The notes under the pieces were generated by a model, which was not told the DNA's origin, made no database searches, and saw only the letters and a list, made by a program, of their open reading frames with translations. Both the position numbers and the translations under genes were made by a program. DNA of 64,000 nt from Sphingopyxis sp. H115 (GTDB taxonomy: Bacteria; Pseudomonadota; Alphaproteobacteria; Sphingomonadales; Sphingomonadaceae): contig NZ_LNSA01000016.1 in the NCBI RefSeq assembly GCF_001468465.1, positions 34,124 to 98,123 of the forward strand, in the 5' to 3' direction. Below, in pieces: positions 44,386 to 55,220 of this stretch; the first letter of the stretch is position 1; every line of letters starts with the position of its first letter.

Positions 44386-44994
44386 ATGACCGATTTCATC
44401 CTGAACCTGATCCAGAGCTGGGGTTATGCGGGGATTTTCGTCCTCATGTTCCTCGAAAATGTGTTTCCGCCGATCCCGTCCGAAGTGATCATGGGATTGG
44501 GCGGGATCGCCATCGCGCAGGGCCGGTTCGACTTCTGGACGCTCGTCACGGTCGCGGTCGCGGGAACGACCGCGGGCAATTGGGTCTGGTATGCGATCGG
44601 GCGCTGGATTGGTTACGGACGGCTTCGACCCTTCATCGACCGCCACGGCCGCTGGCTGACGCTCGACTGGGACGAGGTCGAACGGTTGCACGATCTGTTC
44701 CTGAAATATGGGCCAGCGATCGTCTTTGTCGCGCGCTTCATGCCTGTCGCGCGGACGATGGTCTCGCTGCCCGCGGGCATGGTGCAGATGAACCAGCTCA
44801 AATTCCTGATCTGGACCGCCGCCGGCTCGACGATCTGGATCGCCGCGCTCGCCGGCGCGGGCAGCTGGTTCGGCAAGCAGTTCGCCAACCTCGACGCCTT
44901 CGTCGGCCCGCTCGCGCTCGTAGCGATCGGTTCGCTGATCGCCCTTTATATCTACCGCGTGATCACGTGGAAACCGGCGGCAAAGAACGACTGA
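44386..44994 (+). CDS. DedA/SNARE-associated family membrane protein
   Basis: A 202-residue DedA-family protein with the family block FLENVFPPIPSEVIMGLGG (~23-41) and the C-terminal RFMPVARTMVSLPAGMVQMNQLKFL motif. DedA proteins are half-transporters implicated in phospholipid scrambling and membrane homeostasis. The ATG at 44386 starts 24 bases after gshB. It may belong to the same transcript. Confidence 0.9.
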   Translation: MTDFILNLIQSWGYAGIFVLMFLENVFPPIPSEVIMGLGGIAIAQGRFDFWTLVTVAVAGTTAGNWVWYAIGRWIGYGRLRPFIDRHGRWLTLDWDEVERLHDLFLKYGPAIVFVARFMPVARTMVSLPAGMVQMNQLKFLIWTAAGSTIWIAALAGAGSWFGKQFANLDAFVGPLALVAIGSLIALYIYRVITWKPAAKND

Positions 44995-45070
44995 GCCGCC
45001 ATTTTTCTCCGCGGGAGAGTGGCGAGTTTCGAGCGGTTGCAGGCGTTAGGCGTTCTGCTACGCTGCTCCA

Positions 45071-45460
45071 ATGGCACCGCGACGTTTCGCTCCGCTTTTC
45101 TTCGTTGCGCTGCTTTCCGCCTGCTCAGCCAATGCGCCTCCCGACGCGATTGCGCGGATAAAAAAGGAATATCGCGTTGAGATTTGCGAGGGTTCGCAAG
45201 TGGCAATCATCTATAATATGATGACCCTGATGAACACCGCCACCTATCAAATAGGTTTCCCGAATAGCCAATGCGTCGACAAATTTCTCGAAAGCGTAAT
45301 TGCTGATTCGACCTATGAGCACCCCTTCGACGACGAATCGAAGTTGCTGGGTTCGAGCGACAAGAAACACATGCTCTTCTCGACCGTCCGGAGCGGAAAG
45401 GTTGTGATCTTTCATGTTACCAAGACGGCGGAAATGAACCAGAAGTTCGAGAGGTCGTAG
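45071..45460 (+). CDS. Small lipoprotein of unknown function
   Basis: A 129-residue protein with a lipoprotein signal (ALLSAC, Cys18) and a mature part rich in Lys, Asp and Ser. I recognise no family. The base composition is clearly lower in G+C than its neighbours, with AAA, ATT and TTT codons otherwise scarce in this window, which suggests recent acquisition or relaxed selection. It lies between the gshB/dedA group and pepN, in the opposite direction to pepN. Confidence 0.65.
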   Translation: MAPRRFAPLFFVALLSACSANAPPDAIARIKKEYRVEICEGSQVAIIYNMMTLMNTATYQIGFPNSQCVDKFLESVIADSTYEHPFDDESKLLGSSDKKHMLFSTVRSGKVVIFHVTKTAEMNQKFERS

Positions 45461-45507
45461 CGCGCCAAAAGTCGATTTGGCTCCGCCCCACACCTCCAAA
45501 ACCGCTC

Positions 45508-48099
45508 TTACCCCAGCAGGCTTTTTGACGCCTGTTCGGTCACGTCGCGCGACAGGCCCGGCTGCGCCAGAATGCGTTCGAGTTCAGCGCGCATCAGCCG
45601 CTGCCGTCCCTCGTCGAACCGTTTCCAGCGGCCGAGCGGCGGAATCATCCGTGCAGCCGTTTGCGGGTTCTTCGGATCGAGCGCGATGACGAGGTCGGCG
45701 ATCAGCCGGTATCCCGCACCGTCGGCTTGGTGGAATGCCGCCTGATTGCCCGTCAGCGCGCCATAGAGCGCGCGCACCCGGTTCGGGTTTGCGAGCGTGA
45801 AGTCGGGATGCTGTGCCAGTTCCTTGACCGCATGGACCGTATCGGCGCGCAGCGACCACGCCTGCACCTGGAACCATTTGTCGAGCACGAGCGGGTTGTC
45901 GCGATAGCGTTGGTAGAAGATGTCGAGCGACGCGACGCGTTCGTCGCTGTCGCCATGCGCCAGCGTCGCCAGCGCCGCCTGCCGTTCGGTCATCCCGTCG
46001 GCGTCGGAGAAGATGCGGAACGCGAGCGCGGGCACGTCATCCCTGCCGGTCGCGGCGAGATAGGCGAGCGCGACGCCGCGCAGCCGGCGGCCGCCCTTGG
46101 CGGCGCGCGACAGGTCGGTCGCGGGCGGCGCGGCGCCGCTCAGGATCGCGCGCCATTCTCTTTCGAGCGCGGCACCGATCGCCGCCTGCAGCGCCAGCCG
46201 TTCGCGGCGGATCGCGTCGGGGTCGACCGTCACCATCTGGTCCCCGATAAACGCCTCGCTCGGCAACAGTACCGCTTCGGCGACGAAGGCGGGGTCGGTC
46301 TGACGCCCGGCCAGCGTCCCCGCAACCGCGTCGATCACCACGCTATGATCAGGTGTCCCGCCCGAAACGGCTGCAACAAGCGTGTCGAGCATCAACTGCT
46401 GCAACGCTTCATAGCGCGCAAAGGGATCGTCGTCGTTTGCGGCCAGCCATGCGAGTTCGCCGGGCGCGCGGGCGTAATCGACGATCACCGGGGCCGAAAA
46501 GCCGCGGTTGATCGACAGCGCCGGACGCGCCGCGAAGGCGCCGAGCGCGACCCGCTGCGTGGCGTCGGTCAGTGTGACCAGCATTTCGGGCATCGCCGCG
46601 CCGCTGCCGTCCATGGCAAAGGCCGCGAGTTTCAGCGGCATCATCATCGGTTGTTTGTCGGGCTGGCCCGGGGTCGGCGGCACCGTCTGCTGCACATCGA
46701 GCGCCCACTGGCCTCCGTCATCAACCAGCGACAGCGACAGCCGCGGCGTGCCCGCCTGCTCGTACCAGCGGCGGAACTGCGTCAGATCGACCCCCGCGCC
46801 GTCCTCGATCGCGCGGACAAAATCCTCGCACGTCGCCGCCTCGCCGTCGTGGCGGTCGAAATAAAGGTCGGTGCCTTTGCGGAAACGCTCCGGCCCCACC
46901 ATCGTCGCCATCATGCGGATGATTTCGGCGCCCTTGTTATAGACGGTCGCGGTATAGAAGTTCGAGATTTCCTGGTAGCTGTCGGGGCGGATCGGGTGCG
47001 CGAGCGGCCCCGCATCCTCCGGGAACTGGGCGGCGCGGAGCAGGCGGACATCCTCGATCCGCTTGACCGCGGGCGATCCCATGTCGGCCGAGAAATTCTG
47101 GTCGCGAAAGACGGTAAAGCCTTCTTTCAGGCTCAGCTGGAACCAGTCGCGACAGGTGACGCGATTGCCCGACCAATTGTGGAAATATTCGTGCGCGACG
47201 ACACCCTCGACGCCGTCATAATCCATATCGGTCGCGGTGTCGGGGTCGGCGAGGATATAGCGCGTGTTGAAGATGTTGAGTCCCTTGTTTTCCATCGCCC
47301 CCATGTTGAAGTCGCTGACCGCGACGATGTTGAAGAGGTCGAGGTCATATTCGCGGCCATAAACCTCTTCGTCCCATTTCATGCTGTCCTTCAGCGCTTG
47401 CATCGCATGGCCGGTCCGATCGAGATCGCCATCGCGCACCCAGATGCCAAGCGCGACTTTCCGCCCCGACATCGTCGTGAAGCTGTCGCGGTTAACGACG
47501 AGGTCGCCGGCGACCAGTGCAAAGAGATAGGAGGGTTTCGGCCAGGGATCTTCCCATAGCGCCCAATGATCGCTCCCCTGCTCGCCCTGTGCGACGCAGT
47601 TGCCGTTCGATAGCAGGATCGGGAATTTCGCCTTGTCGCCCTGCATCCGCACCTTGTAGCGGCTGAGCACATCCGGCCGGTCGGGGTGGAAGGTGATGCG
47701 GCGAAACCCTTCGGCCTCGCACTGGGTACAAAGCATGCTGTTCGACGCGTAAAGCCCCGACAGCTGGGTGTTGGATGCGGGGTCGACAACGGTATCGACC
47801 TCGACCGTCGCCGCCGTCCGGTCGCCCAGATCGACGATCAGGTCGCTGCCGTCCATCCGCCAGCCGTTCCACACCTCGCCATCGACGCGCACCGCCGCCG
47901 GGGTCAGCCCGTCGCCGCGCAGCACCAGCGGCACCGGCGCATCGGCGTGGCGCACGACCGACAGCGCGGCGGCAACGCGGGTCGCGTCGATCCCCAGCGC
48001 GAAATCGAGTGCGATATCGGGGATCAGCCATTCGGGCGGACGGTAATCGCCGCGATGGATGGTGACGGGCATGGCGGGCGTGGAAGAGGCGTCGGTCAT
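45508..48099 (-). CDS. pepN: Aminopeptidase N
   Basis: An 863-residue M1 zinc aminopeptidase that removes N-terminal residues from peptides. GAMEN (267-271) binds the peptide amino end. HEYFHNWSGN (His303, Glu304, His307) with Glu326 in the downstream KEGFTVF make the NEX18E-type zinc site. The first 60 residues and the C-terminal alpha domain match the PepN (E. coli) subfamily in length and layout. Start ATG 48099 precedes the domain directly. Convergent with the small lipoprotein gene. Confidence 0.97.
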   Translation of the reverse strand: MTDASSTPAMPVTIHRGDYRPPEWLIPDIALDFALGIDATRVAAALSVVRHADAPVPLVLRGDGLTPAAVRVDGEVWNGWRMDGSDLIVDLGDRTAATVEVDTVVDPASNTQLSGLYASNSMLCTQCEAEGFRRITFHPDRPDVLSRYKVRMQGDKAKFPILLSNGNCVAQGEQGSDHWALWEDPWPKPSYLFALVAGDLVVNRDSFTTMSGRKVALGIWVRDGDLDRTGHAMQALKDSMKWDEEVYGREYDLDLFNIVAVSDFNMGAMENKGLNIFNTRYILADPDTATDMDYDGVEGVVAHEYFHNWSGNRVTCRDWFQLSLKEGFTVFRDQNFSADMGSPAVKRIEDVRLLRAAQFPEDAGPLAHPIRPDSYQEISNFYTATVYNKGAEIIRMMATMVGPERFRKGTDLYFDRHDGEAATCEDFVRAIEDGAGVDLTQFRRWYEQAGTPRLSLSLVDDGGQWALDVQQTVPPTPGQPDKQPMMMPLKLAAFAMDGSGAAMPEMLVTLTDATQRVALGAFAARPALSINRGFSAPVIVDYARAPGELAWLAANDDDPFARYEALQQLMLDTLVAAVSGGTPDHSVVIDAVAGTLAGRQTDPAFVAEAVLLPSEAFIGDQMVTVDPDAIRRERLALQAAIGAALEREWRAILSGAAPPATDLSRAAKGGRRLRGVALAYLAATGRDDVPALAFRIFSDADGMTERQAALATLAHGDSDERVASLDIFYQRYRDNPLVLDKWFQVQAWSLRADTVHAVKELAQHPDFTLANPNRVRALYGALTGNQAAFHQADGAGYRLIADLVIALDPKNPQTAARMIPPLGRWKRFDEGRQRLMRAELERILAQPGLSRDVTEQASKSLLG

Positions 48100-48145
48100 G
48101 CGATCGGTCTAGGCATGGCGTCGCCGACGCGCAATAAGGCGCGCG

Positions 48146-48937
48146 ATGGGACAGATGCTGATTTTCGGAATGGGCTATGCGGCGGGCCACCTTGCGGAGC
48201 GGCTGCGCGCGCGCGGCTGGGATGTGGCGGGGACGACGCAGGACGGACGCGCGGGCAGCATCGCATTCGGCGACGACGGCGCGGTTCTGGCGGCGCTGCG
48301 GAACGCGACGCACATTCTGTCGTCGGTACCGCCTGTCGCGGGCGACGACCCCGTCCTCGCCCGCTATGGCGACGCCATCGCGCTCGCCCCCGCAACCTGG
48401 ACTGGCTACCTCTCATCGACGGGCGTATACGGCGACGCAGGCGGGGCCTGGGTCGACGAAAGCGCGCCGGTCAAAGGCCGCCGCCCAGACCGCAACGCCG
48501 CCGACGCGGCATGGCGCGCGCTGCGCGGCGACGTCCGCGTCTTTCGCCTGCCCGGCATCTATGGCCCGGGACGCTCGATCCTCGAGCGCATCCGGGAAGG
48601 CCGCGCGCACCGGATCGATCTGCCCGGACAGATATTCAGCCGTATCCATGTCGACGACATCGCCGGCGGGATCATCGCATCGTTCCGCGGCCCCGCGGGC
48701 CTCTACAACCTTGCCGATAACGAACCCTGTCATCAGAACAGGCTGGTCGAATGGGGCTGTGCGATGCTGGGCGCTCCGTTGCCGCCGCTCCAGTCGCTCG
48801 ACGATGCCGGCTTGTCGCCCGCCGCGCGCGCCTTTTACGCGGAGAACCGCCGCGTCGCGAACGCCAAGGCGAAGCGGCTGCTCGGCTGGAGTCCGCGCTA
48901 TCCGACGTTTCGCGAGGGATTGGCAGCGAGCGGCTAG
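48146..48937 (+). CDS. NAD(P)-dependent epimerase-like protein (YeeZ type)
   Basis: A 263-residue Rossmann-fold protein starting MLIFGMGYAAGHLAERLRARGWDVAGTT, then SSVPPVAGDDPVL, YLSSTGVYGDAGGAWVDESAPV and FRLPGIYGPGRSILERI. This pattern fits the extended-SDR group around E. coli YeeZ. The Tyr-x3-Lys catalytic pair of full SDRs is not obvious, so it may be a nonreducing member. Its TAG stop is shared with the DUF445 gene on the other strand within the palindrome CTAG (48934-48937). Confidence 0.8.
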   Translation: MGQMLIFGMGYAAGHLAERLRARGWDVAGTTQDGRAGSIAFGDDGAVLAALRNATHILSSVPPVAGDDPVLARYGDAIALAPATWTGYLSSTGVYGDAGGAWVDESAPVKGRRPDRNAADAAWRALRGDVRVFRLPGIYGPGRSILERIREGRAHRIDLPGQIFSRIHVDDIAGGIIASFRGPAGLYNLADNEPCHQNRLVEWGCAMLGAPLPPLQSLDDAGLSPAARAFYAENRRVANAKAKRLLGWSPRYPTFREGLAASG

Positions 48938-50199
48938 ATCAACACATCGACGGTGTGGATGAGCACGCCGACTAGCCCGCCGACCAGCGTGCCGTTGATG
49001 CGGATATATTGCAGGTCGTCGCCGACGGCATTTTCCAGCCGGTCGGTGATTGTCTTTGCGTCCCAGCTGCGGATCGTGTCGGACACCAGCTTGAGCGCGG
49101 TTTCGCCATAGCTGTCGACCATACCGACGACGGCGCGGCGGGCATAGCGGTTGAGCGTGCGCTTGATGTGCGCATCTTCGCCCAGCATCGCGCCGAATTG
49201 CGTGACCAGCTCGCCGATCCGCCCCGCCAGCATCGTATCCGGATTGCGCGCCGCCTTCAGCAGCGCGCCGCGCCCCTGTTCCCACAGGCCATCGAGCCAG
49301 CGTTTGACCGCCTTGTTTTCGAGCAGTTCGTCGCGCACGCGCGCGACTTTCGCCTGGACCTCGGGGTCGTGCTGCAGGTCAAGCGCCATCTTGGCGAGCC
49401 CCTCCTCAACGCGGATGCGCAAGGGGTGCGTTTCGTCGACCGCCATTTCGCTCAGCAATTTCGACAGGCCGGCGACGATGCGGTTCGAGATGCTCTCGTC
49501 GAGCCCGGTGAAGCGGACGATCGCGTTCGAATTGTCGTGGACCATCTGGTGGATCAGATGCTCGTTGAGTTCGAGCGTCTTCGATCCCCATTTGACCATC
49601 GCGTCGAGAAGCGGCTGGTGGCGCCCTTCGGCGAGCGCAGCCTGCAACGCCTGCCCCAGCAAGGGCGCGACATCGAGCTCGCGCAGGCGGTCGGCAATCG
49701 CCGATTTGACCATACCGCCGAGCCGTTGCTGGTCGAGCGCGCCAAGCGCATCGGCCATGATGCGCGAGGCACCAAGGCGCAGGCGCCCGCCCCCCTCGGC
49801 GGGTTCGGAGAGGAATTTACCGACCGCACCCGCGACATCGAGCGTCTGCATCTTGCGCGCGATCAGCCGCGGCAGCAGGAAATTGGTGAGCAGGAAACGT
49901 GCGAGCGTATCGCCGATGCGGTTCTTGTTGCGCGGCACGATGGCGGTGTGCGGGATGGGCAGGCCCATCGGGTGCCGGAACAGCGCTGTGACCGCGAACC
50001 AGTCGGCGAGCCCGCCGACCATCGCCGCTTCGGCAAAGGCGCGGACGAAACCAACCGCAGGATGAACGTCCTGGAAATATTTGGCGCTCACGAAGACGAT
50101 CGCCATGACGACGAGCATCCCGGTCGCGACGGCGCGGATATTCGACCCTTTTGCCGGAATGGCGACGCCAATCGGGCGGGGAAGCGTGCGGTCGGTCAT
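48934..50199 (-). CDS. DUF445 family membrane protein
   Basis: A 421-residue protein with one N-terminal membrane segment (~27-46) and a DUF445 domain: FVRAFAEAAMVGGLADWFAVTALFRHPMGLPIPHTAIVPRNKNRIGDTLARFL, followed by repeated helical blocks and another hydrophobic stretch at the C-terminus. Function is unknown; relatives are conserved membrane proteins. I chose ATG 50199 over TTG 50208. Its stop shares CTAG with the converging gene. Confidence 0.85.
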   Translation of the reverse strand: MTDRTLPRPIGVAIPAKGSNIRAVATGMLVVMAIVFVSAKYFQDVHPAVGFVRAFAEAAMVGGLADWFAVTALFRHPMGLPIPHTAIVPRNKNRIGDTLARFLLTNFLLPRLIARKMQTLDVAGAVGKFLSEPAEGGGRLRLGASRIMADALGALDQQRLGGMVKSAIADRLRELDVAPLLGQALQAALAEGRHQPLLDAMVKWGSKTLELNEHLIHQMVHDNSNAIVRFTGLDESISNRIVAGLSKLLSEMAVDETHPLRIRVEEGLAKMALDLQHDPEVQAKVARVRDELLENKAVKRWLDGLWEQGRGALLKAARNPDTMLAGRIGELVTQFGAMLGEDAHIKRTLNRYARRAVVGMVDSYGETALKLVSDTIRSWDAKTITDRLENAVGDDLQYIRINGTLVGGLVGVLIHTVDVLI

Positions 50200-50268
50200 G
50201 CGAACCAAATGGCGAAATCCCGCAAAGGTTGCAACCGGCGCAGTCGCTTACCGCGCCGGTTGATCCCT

Positions 50269-53200
50269 CTACTCCGCCGGTTCGGGTGTCGGCGCCCCGT
50301 GCGGCTTCGTATCGTCGCCCTTGCGGTAGGTGAGCAAGTTGCGCGAGAAGAAGCGGCCGAGGCGCTTTTCAATGCTGTCGGCCAGGCTGAAGCCCGCAGG
50401 CACGATCAGCAGCGTCAACAGCGTCGACAGGATCAACCCCCCGATCACCACCACGCCCATCGGCGCGCGCCACGCGCCGTCGCCCGACAGCGACAGCGCG
50501 GTGGGCACCATGCCCGCAACCATCGCGACCGTGGTCATGACGATCGGCTGCGCACGCTTGCGCCCGGCATCCATCAGTGCCGCCGATTTTTCGACGCCAT
50601 GGTCCATCTCCTCGATCGCGAAATCGACGAGCAGGATCGAGTTTTTGGCGACGATCCCAAGCAGCATCAACAGGCCGATAAACACGGGCATCGAGATTTC
50701 CATGCCGGTCACCGCAAGGCCGAGCAGCCCGCCGAGCGGCGCGAGCAGCAGCGACGACATGTTGACCAGCGGCGACAGGAAGCGGCGATAGAGCAGCACC
50801 AGCGTCGCAAAGACGAGCAGCAGACCCGCCACCACGGCGACAAGAAAGTTGTTCATCATCTCCGCCTGCCACTTGGCATCGCCCTGGATGACCTTGCGGA
50901 TGCCCTGCGGCATGTTGGTGATCGACGGCAATTTGTCGATCTTGGTCTGCGCTTCGCCGGTCACCAAGCCCGGCGCCAGATCGGCGCCGATGACGATGCG
51001 CCGCGTCTGGTTGTAGCGCCGAAGCTCGGTCGGCCCCGCTCCGAAGCCGATCTCGGCGACCGATTTCAGCGGCACGGTACCGCCGCGCGCGGTCGGCACG
51101 GGCAGATTCTCGATCGTCGCAAGGCTGCGCCGCGAATCTTCCGACAACAGAACCCGGATCGGAATCTGGCGGTCGGACAGCGAGAATTTCGCCGCATTCT
51201 GGTCGATGTCGCCGAGCGTCGCGATGCGGATCGTCTGGCTAAGCGCTGCGGTGGTCACGCCGAGTTCGGCGGCAAGGTCCATGCGCGGATTGACGATGAT
51301 CTCGGGCCGCGGAATGTCACCCTCGATACGCACCGCGCGCAATTCCTTGAGCCCGCTCATCTCGCGGACGATCTTGCGCGCATGATTTTCGAGCGCCACC
51401 GGATCGTCGCCGCCGACGATGAAGGTGATGTCGCGGCCCGAAAAGCCACCCGACTGGCTCTGGAACGACACGCGCGCGTCAGGGATCGCCGCCATCTTCG
51501 GCTGCAAGCTGCGCTCCCATTCGACGCTGGTGGTCGGGCGGTCCTTCTTCAGCGTGATATACACGCTGCCGCCGCCGACATTGACGTCGTAAAAAGCGTT
51601 GTCGACCACGTCGTTCGACGCGAGAATCGCGTTGATCTGGTTCGCGATCACGTCGCTCTGCGCCAGCGTCGATCCCGGCGGCAGTTCATAGCTGATCTGG
51701 CTATAGTCGCTGTTGATTGTCGGCTGGAACTGCTTCGGCAGCACCGCGAACAGGACGATGCTCGACACAAAGGCGAGCACGCCGATCCCGACGATCCACA
51801 CGCGATGGTCGGACAGGCGGGCGCCAGCGCGCTTGACCATGAAGCGGGCCCAATTGGTGAAGCTAGAGGTCCGCATGCCGACGACATAGGCGATCGCGCC
51901 GACGATGATGGAGAACAGCGTTGCCAGAAGAAATGCCACGATCGTTACGGCCGGCGTGGCGAGCATGAAATGCATCGCCGGGTTGGGCGCATCCTGTCCG
52001 GCGGGAACGGGCTGATAATATTGGAATATCATCAGCGCCAAGACGGCGGCCGCAACAAGGAACGACAGGGCGAAGAACATCGGGCGCGTCTGCACGACAT
52101 CGAGAGCCGCACGCTTCGCCCTGTGCTTGCTGCTGTCGAGCGTCCAGCGCAGCACATTTTCATACCGGTCGACCCAGGGGCCCGAAGCATGATCCTGTTC
52201 GCCCTGCGCCGACAGGAAGTAGGCGGCGATCATCGGCGTGATCATGCGCGCGACCGCGAGGCTGACGAGCACGGCGAAGACGACGGTCATGCCGAACTGA
52301 ATGAAGAACTGGCCCGAAACACCGGGCATCAGCGCGACGGGCAGGAACACCGCGACGATCGACATCGTCGTCGCGACGACCGCCAGCCCGATCTCGTCGG
52401 CGGCGTCGATCGACGCCTGATAGGCGGTCTTGCCCATGCGCATGTGCCTGACGATATTCTCGATCTCGACGATCGCATCGTCGACGAGCACGCCCGCAAC
52501 GAGGCTCAGCGCGAGCAGCGACAGCCCGTTGAGCGAGAAGCCCATCAATTCCATGAACCAGAAGGTCGGGATCGCCGAGAGCGGGATCGCGAGCGCCGAA
52601 ATCAGCGTCGCGCGCCAGTCGCGCAGGAACAGGAAGACGACGACCACCGCGAGCACGGCGCCCTCGATCATCGCGGCCATCGAGCTGCGATATTGTTCCT
52701 TGGTATATTCGGTGCGCGTGAACAGGATCTTGAAGTCGACCTTGGGATTGTTCTTCTTGATCTCTTCCAGCTTCTTCATTGTTTCGTCATGGACGGTGAC
52801 GTCGGACGCGCCTTTCGCTTTCTCGATCGAGAAGCTCAGCACCTGCTTGCCCTCGATCTTCGCGAGATTGCGCTGTTCGGCATAGCCGTCGGTGACCTTG
52901 GCGACGTCGCTCAGCCGGATCGTTCGGCCGTTGCCCAGCGATAATTGATAATCCCCGAGCTGATAGGCGCTGCCCGCGTTGCCGAGCACGCGCACAGCCT
53001 GTTCGGAGCCCGCGATTTCGGTGCGTCCGCCAGCGGCGTTCACGTTGATCTGGCGCAGCTGCTGGTTGATCTGGCTGGCCGTGATGCCATAGCTCTGCAT
53101 TCGTGCGGGATCGAGAATGACGCGAATCTCGCGATCGACCCCGCCCGAGCGGCGCACCTGGCTCATGCCCGGAATCGACAGCAGGTCTTTGGCGACGGTG

Positions 53201-53685
53201 TTGTCGACGAACCACGACAGCTGTTCGAGCGTCATGTCGGTCGCCTCGACCGCAAAATAGGTGATCGGCCCGCCCGCGATATCGACCCGCACGACCTGCG
53301 GCTCGAGGATGCCCTCGGGCAGGTCGCTGCGGATCTGCTGCACGGCTTGGTTGACGTCGTTATAGGCGCGGTCGATCGGCGTGCCGATCGCGAATTGCAC
53401 GAAGGTGCGGCTGTTGCCCTCGCTGACATAGGAGGACATTTCATCGACCCCGCTGACGCCGCGTATGGCGGCCTCAACGCGCTGGGTCACCTGCGTCTCA
53501 AGCTCGGTCGGGGCAGCGCCGGGCTGCACGACGACGACCTGCACCGCCGGAAATTCGACGTCGGGATTGTCGTTGACATCCATCCGGTTGAAGCTGACGA
53601 GCCCCGCCAGCAGCAACAGGATGAACATGACGATCGGGGGCACCGGATTGCGGATGCACCAGGCGGAAATGTTGCGGAAGCTCAT
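50269..53685 (-). CDS. RND efflux transporter permease (HAE1-like)
   Basis: A 1138-residue inner-membrane pump subunit that expels hydrophobic compounds using the proton gradient. Each half has a membrane segment, a large periplasmic loop and six more membrane segments. The proton-relay Asp-Asp pair is in [21 protein letters not shown] of TM4. The N-terminal start [21 protein letters not shown] and the second half ([25 protein letters not shown]) match HAE1/AcrB-type pumps. No outer-membrane factor is adjacent. The ATG at 53685 follows AAGGGCG. It follows its adaptor gene by 47 bases. Confidence 0.95.
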   Translation of the reverse strand: MSFRNISAWCIRNPVPPIVMFILLLLAGLVSFNRMDVNDNPDVEFPAVQVVVVQPGAAPTELETQVTQRVEAAIRGVSGVDEMSSYVSEGNSRTFVQFAIGTPIDRAYNDVNQAVQQIRSDLPEGILEPQVVRVDIAGGPITYFAVEATDMTLEQLSWFVDNTVAKDLLSIPGMSQVRRSGGVDREIRVILDPARMQSYGITASQINQQLRQINVNAAGGRTEIAGSEQAVRVLGNAGSAYQLGDYQLSLGNGRTIRLSDVAKVTDGYAEQRNLAKIEGKQVLSFSIEKAKGASDVTVHDETMKKLEEIKKNNPKVDFKILFTRTEYTKEQYRSSMAAMIEGAVLAVVVVFLFLRDWRATLISALAIPLSAIPTFWFMELMGFSLNGLSLLALSLVAGVLVDDAIVEIENIVRHMRMGKTAYQASIDAADEIGLAVVATTMSIVAVFLPVALMPGVSGQFFIQFGMTVVFAVLVSLAVARMITPMIAAYFLSAQGEQDHASGPWVDRYENVLRWTLDSSKHRAKRAALDVVQTRPMFFALSFLVAAAVLALMIFQYYQPVPAGQDAPNPAMHFMLATPAVTIVAFLLATLFSIIVGAIAYVVGMRTSSFTNWARFMVKRAGARLSDHRVWIVGIGVLAFVSSIVLFAVLPKQFQPTINSDYSQISYELPPGSTLAQSDVIANQINAILASNDVVDNAFYDVNVGGGSVYITLKKDRPTTSVEWERSLQPKMAAIPDARVSFQSQSGGFSGRDITFIVGGDDPVALENHARKIVREMSGLKELRAVRIEGDIPRPEIIVNPRMDLAAELGVTTAALSQTIRIATLGDIDQNAAKFSLSDRQIPIRVLLSEDSRRSLATIENLPVPTARGGTVPLKSVAEIGFGAGPTELRRYNQTRRIVIGADLAPGLVTGEAQTKIDKLPSITNMPQGIRKVIQGDAKWQAEMMNNFLVAVVAGLLLVFATLVLLYRRFLSPLVNMSSLLLAPLGGLLGLAVTGMEISMPVFIGLLMLLGIVAKNSILLVDFAIEEMDHGVEKSAALMDAGRKRAQPIVMTTVAMVAGMVPTALSLSGDGAWRAPMGVVVIGGLILSTLLTLLIVPAGFSLADSIEKRLGRFFSRNLLTYRKGDDTKPHGAPTPEPAE

Positions 53686-53732
53686 GATCAAACGCCCTTG
53701 TGCACTAAATTCCTACGCGCCGTCCGGCCCGG

Positions 53733-54926
53733 TTATTGCGACGATTTCTGGACGACCGGATTCACCTTGTCGCCGGGGTTGAGGAAGGCGCCCGCAAGTG
53801 CCACGACCTTTTCGGTCCCGGTCAGGCCCGATGCGATCGACACACCGCGGTCGGTCACCGTGCCGACCTTCACCGGCACGCGCTTGATCACATTGTTGCC
53901 ATCGACGACGAGCACGAAATTCCCTTCAACCCCGCTCTGCACCGCGCTTTCGGGAAGCAGCGGCGCCGAAGCCGTGCCCGCGATCAGCCGCGCGTCGGCA
54001 AAGCCGCCCGGACGCAGCGCCTCGCTGTACGGAACCGCGATGCGCACCGTGCCCTGACGCGTATCCATGTTGATGACCGGCGACTTCTGCCAGACTTGGC
54101 CGGCGATGCTGAGGTCGCTGCCGACGGGTGTCACGGTTGCCCGCGTTCCGACCTTGACGCGAGCCAGGTCGGCTTCGGCCATTTGCGCCAGCATTTCCAT
54201 TTCACCGCCGCGTGCCATGCGGAACAGCACGCCGCTGCCCGCACCGACAATCTGCCCCGGTTCGACCTGACGCGTCAGCACCAGCCCCGCGGCGGGCGCG
54301 ACGATGTTGAGCCGGCCGTTGCGCGCGACCGCTTCCTGATATTGCGCCTGTGCGACGCGCACGCGCGCGTTGGCGGCATCGCGGGTGGCGCGCTTGCGAT
54401 CCATGTCGGCCTTGGAAATGAAGCCGCGGCCGACGAGCGCCTGCGCGCGTTCGAGTTCCGCCTGTGCAAGATCGGCATCGGCCTGTGCGACGCGGATCGA
54501 CGCGGCGAGGCTTGCCGCCTGCTGCGCCTGGACCGACCGGTCGATGACCGCGAGCGTCTGCCCCGCACCGACCCATTGGCCGGGCTCGACCAGGACACGA
54601 ACGACCTGCCCGCCTTCGCCCGCGACCCCGACGGGCATTTCGCGGCGCGCAGCGATCGTGCCATTGGCCGCGATCGCTGCCTCGACCGACACGCGCCCCG
54701 GGACGACCACGGTGACGTTCGGCACCGCCGCTGCGCCCTGACCGTCGGCGCCGGCCGCGTCGCTGCCGTGGGTGAAGGCATAATAAGCGGCGCCGAGCGC
54801 AAGCGCGATCAGCACCAGCGCGACGATCATCCGCGTCCGCTTGCGCCGGCTGCTGTCGGCGTCCTCATAATAGCTTTGCGTGCCCGCCAGGCTGTCCATC
54901 ACATCCACTTTCCGCTCGTAGTTCAC
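53733..54926 (-). CDS. RND efflux periplasmic adaptor (HlyD/MFP family)
   Basis: A 397-residue membrane-fusion protein that links the RND pump to an outer-membrane channel. It has one N-terminal membrane segment, then a lipoyl-type domain (AANGTIAARREMPVGVAGEGGQVVRVLVEPGQWVGAGQTLAVIDR), a helical hairpin (~180-260) and the beta-barrel/MP domains. The GTG at 54926 has GGGAGGG eight bases upstream and is the best start; ATG 54899 is possible. It is the first gene of the efflux pair. Confidence 0.92.
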   Translation of the reverse strand: MNYERKVDVMDSLAGTQSYYEDADSSRRKRTRMIVALVLIALALGAAYYAFTHGSDAAGADGQGAAAVPNVTVVVPGRVSVEAAIAANGTIAARREMPVGVAGEGGQVVRVLVEPGQWVGAGQTLAVIDRSVQAQQAASLAASIRVAQADADLAQAELERAQALVGRGFISKADMDRKRATRDAANARVRVAQAQYQEAVARNGRLNIVAPAAGLVLTRQVEPGQIVGAGSGVLFRMARGGEMEMLAQMAEADLARVKVGTRATVTPVGSDLSIAGQVWQKSPVINMDTRQGTVRIAVPYSEALRPGGFADARLIAGTASAPLLPESAVQSGVEGNFVLVVDGNNVIKRVPVKVGTVTDRGVSIASGLTGTEKVVALAGAFLNPGDKVNPVVQKSSQ

Positions 54927-55026
54927 GCCGAAAACCCTCCCTGCCTCGCACGGCATCAAACTGCGGCAAGCGCAACGCGCGACCGCCCCTCCGACCCCGC
55001 ACGACAGGATCATTCCTCAACGAGGT

Positions 55027-55055
55027 GTATTACCGAATTAAATCACCACTGGCAA
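55027..55055 (-). promoter_or_regulatory. Predicted promoter of the RND efflux operon
   Basis: Leftward TTGCCA (55055-55050), exactly 17 bases, TAATAC (55032-55027). A start near 55020 would give a ~95-base leader. CCACTGG (55046-55052) is repeated inverted as CCAGTGG about 70 bases upstream, so a regulator may loop across it. Confidence 0.55.
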
Positions 55056-55141
55056 GAGGCGAAACCTCGCCCAGCCGTCCCCGCCTCCGGCGCGCGTTCA
55101 TACGGAGGTTCCGTCCCGATTTCCAGTGGTTTGCAGGCATG

Positions 55142-55179
55142 AAAAAGGGTGGCACACCCGGCGGCGGCCACCCTCTTTT
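55142..55179 (-). terminator. Rho-independent terminator of the first GlsB-type gene (bidirectional)
   Basis: AGGGTGGC (55146-55153) and GCCACCCT (55167-55174) form a hairpin. Leftward the stem is followed by TTTTT (complement of 55142-55146), and rightward by CTTTT. It lies ~40 bases past the stop of the leftward GlsB-type gene and upstream of the efflux promoter. Confidence 0.75.
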
Positions 55180-55220
55180 CCGGCCGGTCTTGTGGGACCG
55201 GCTATCCTACGGGCGGGGCG

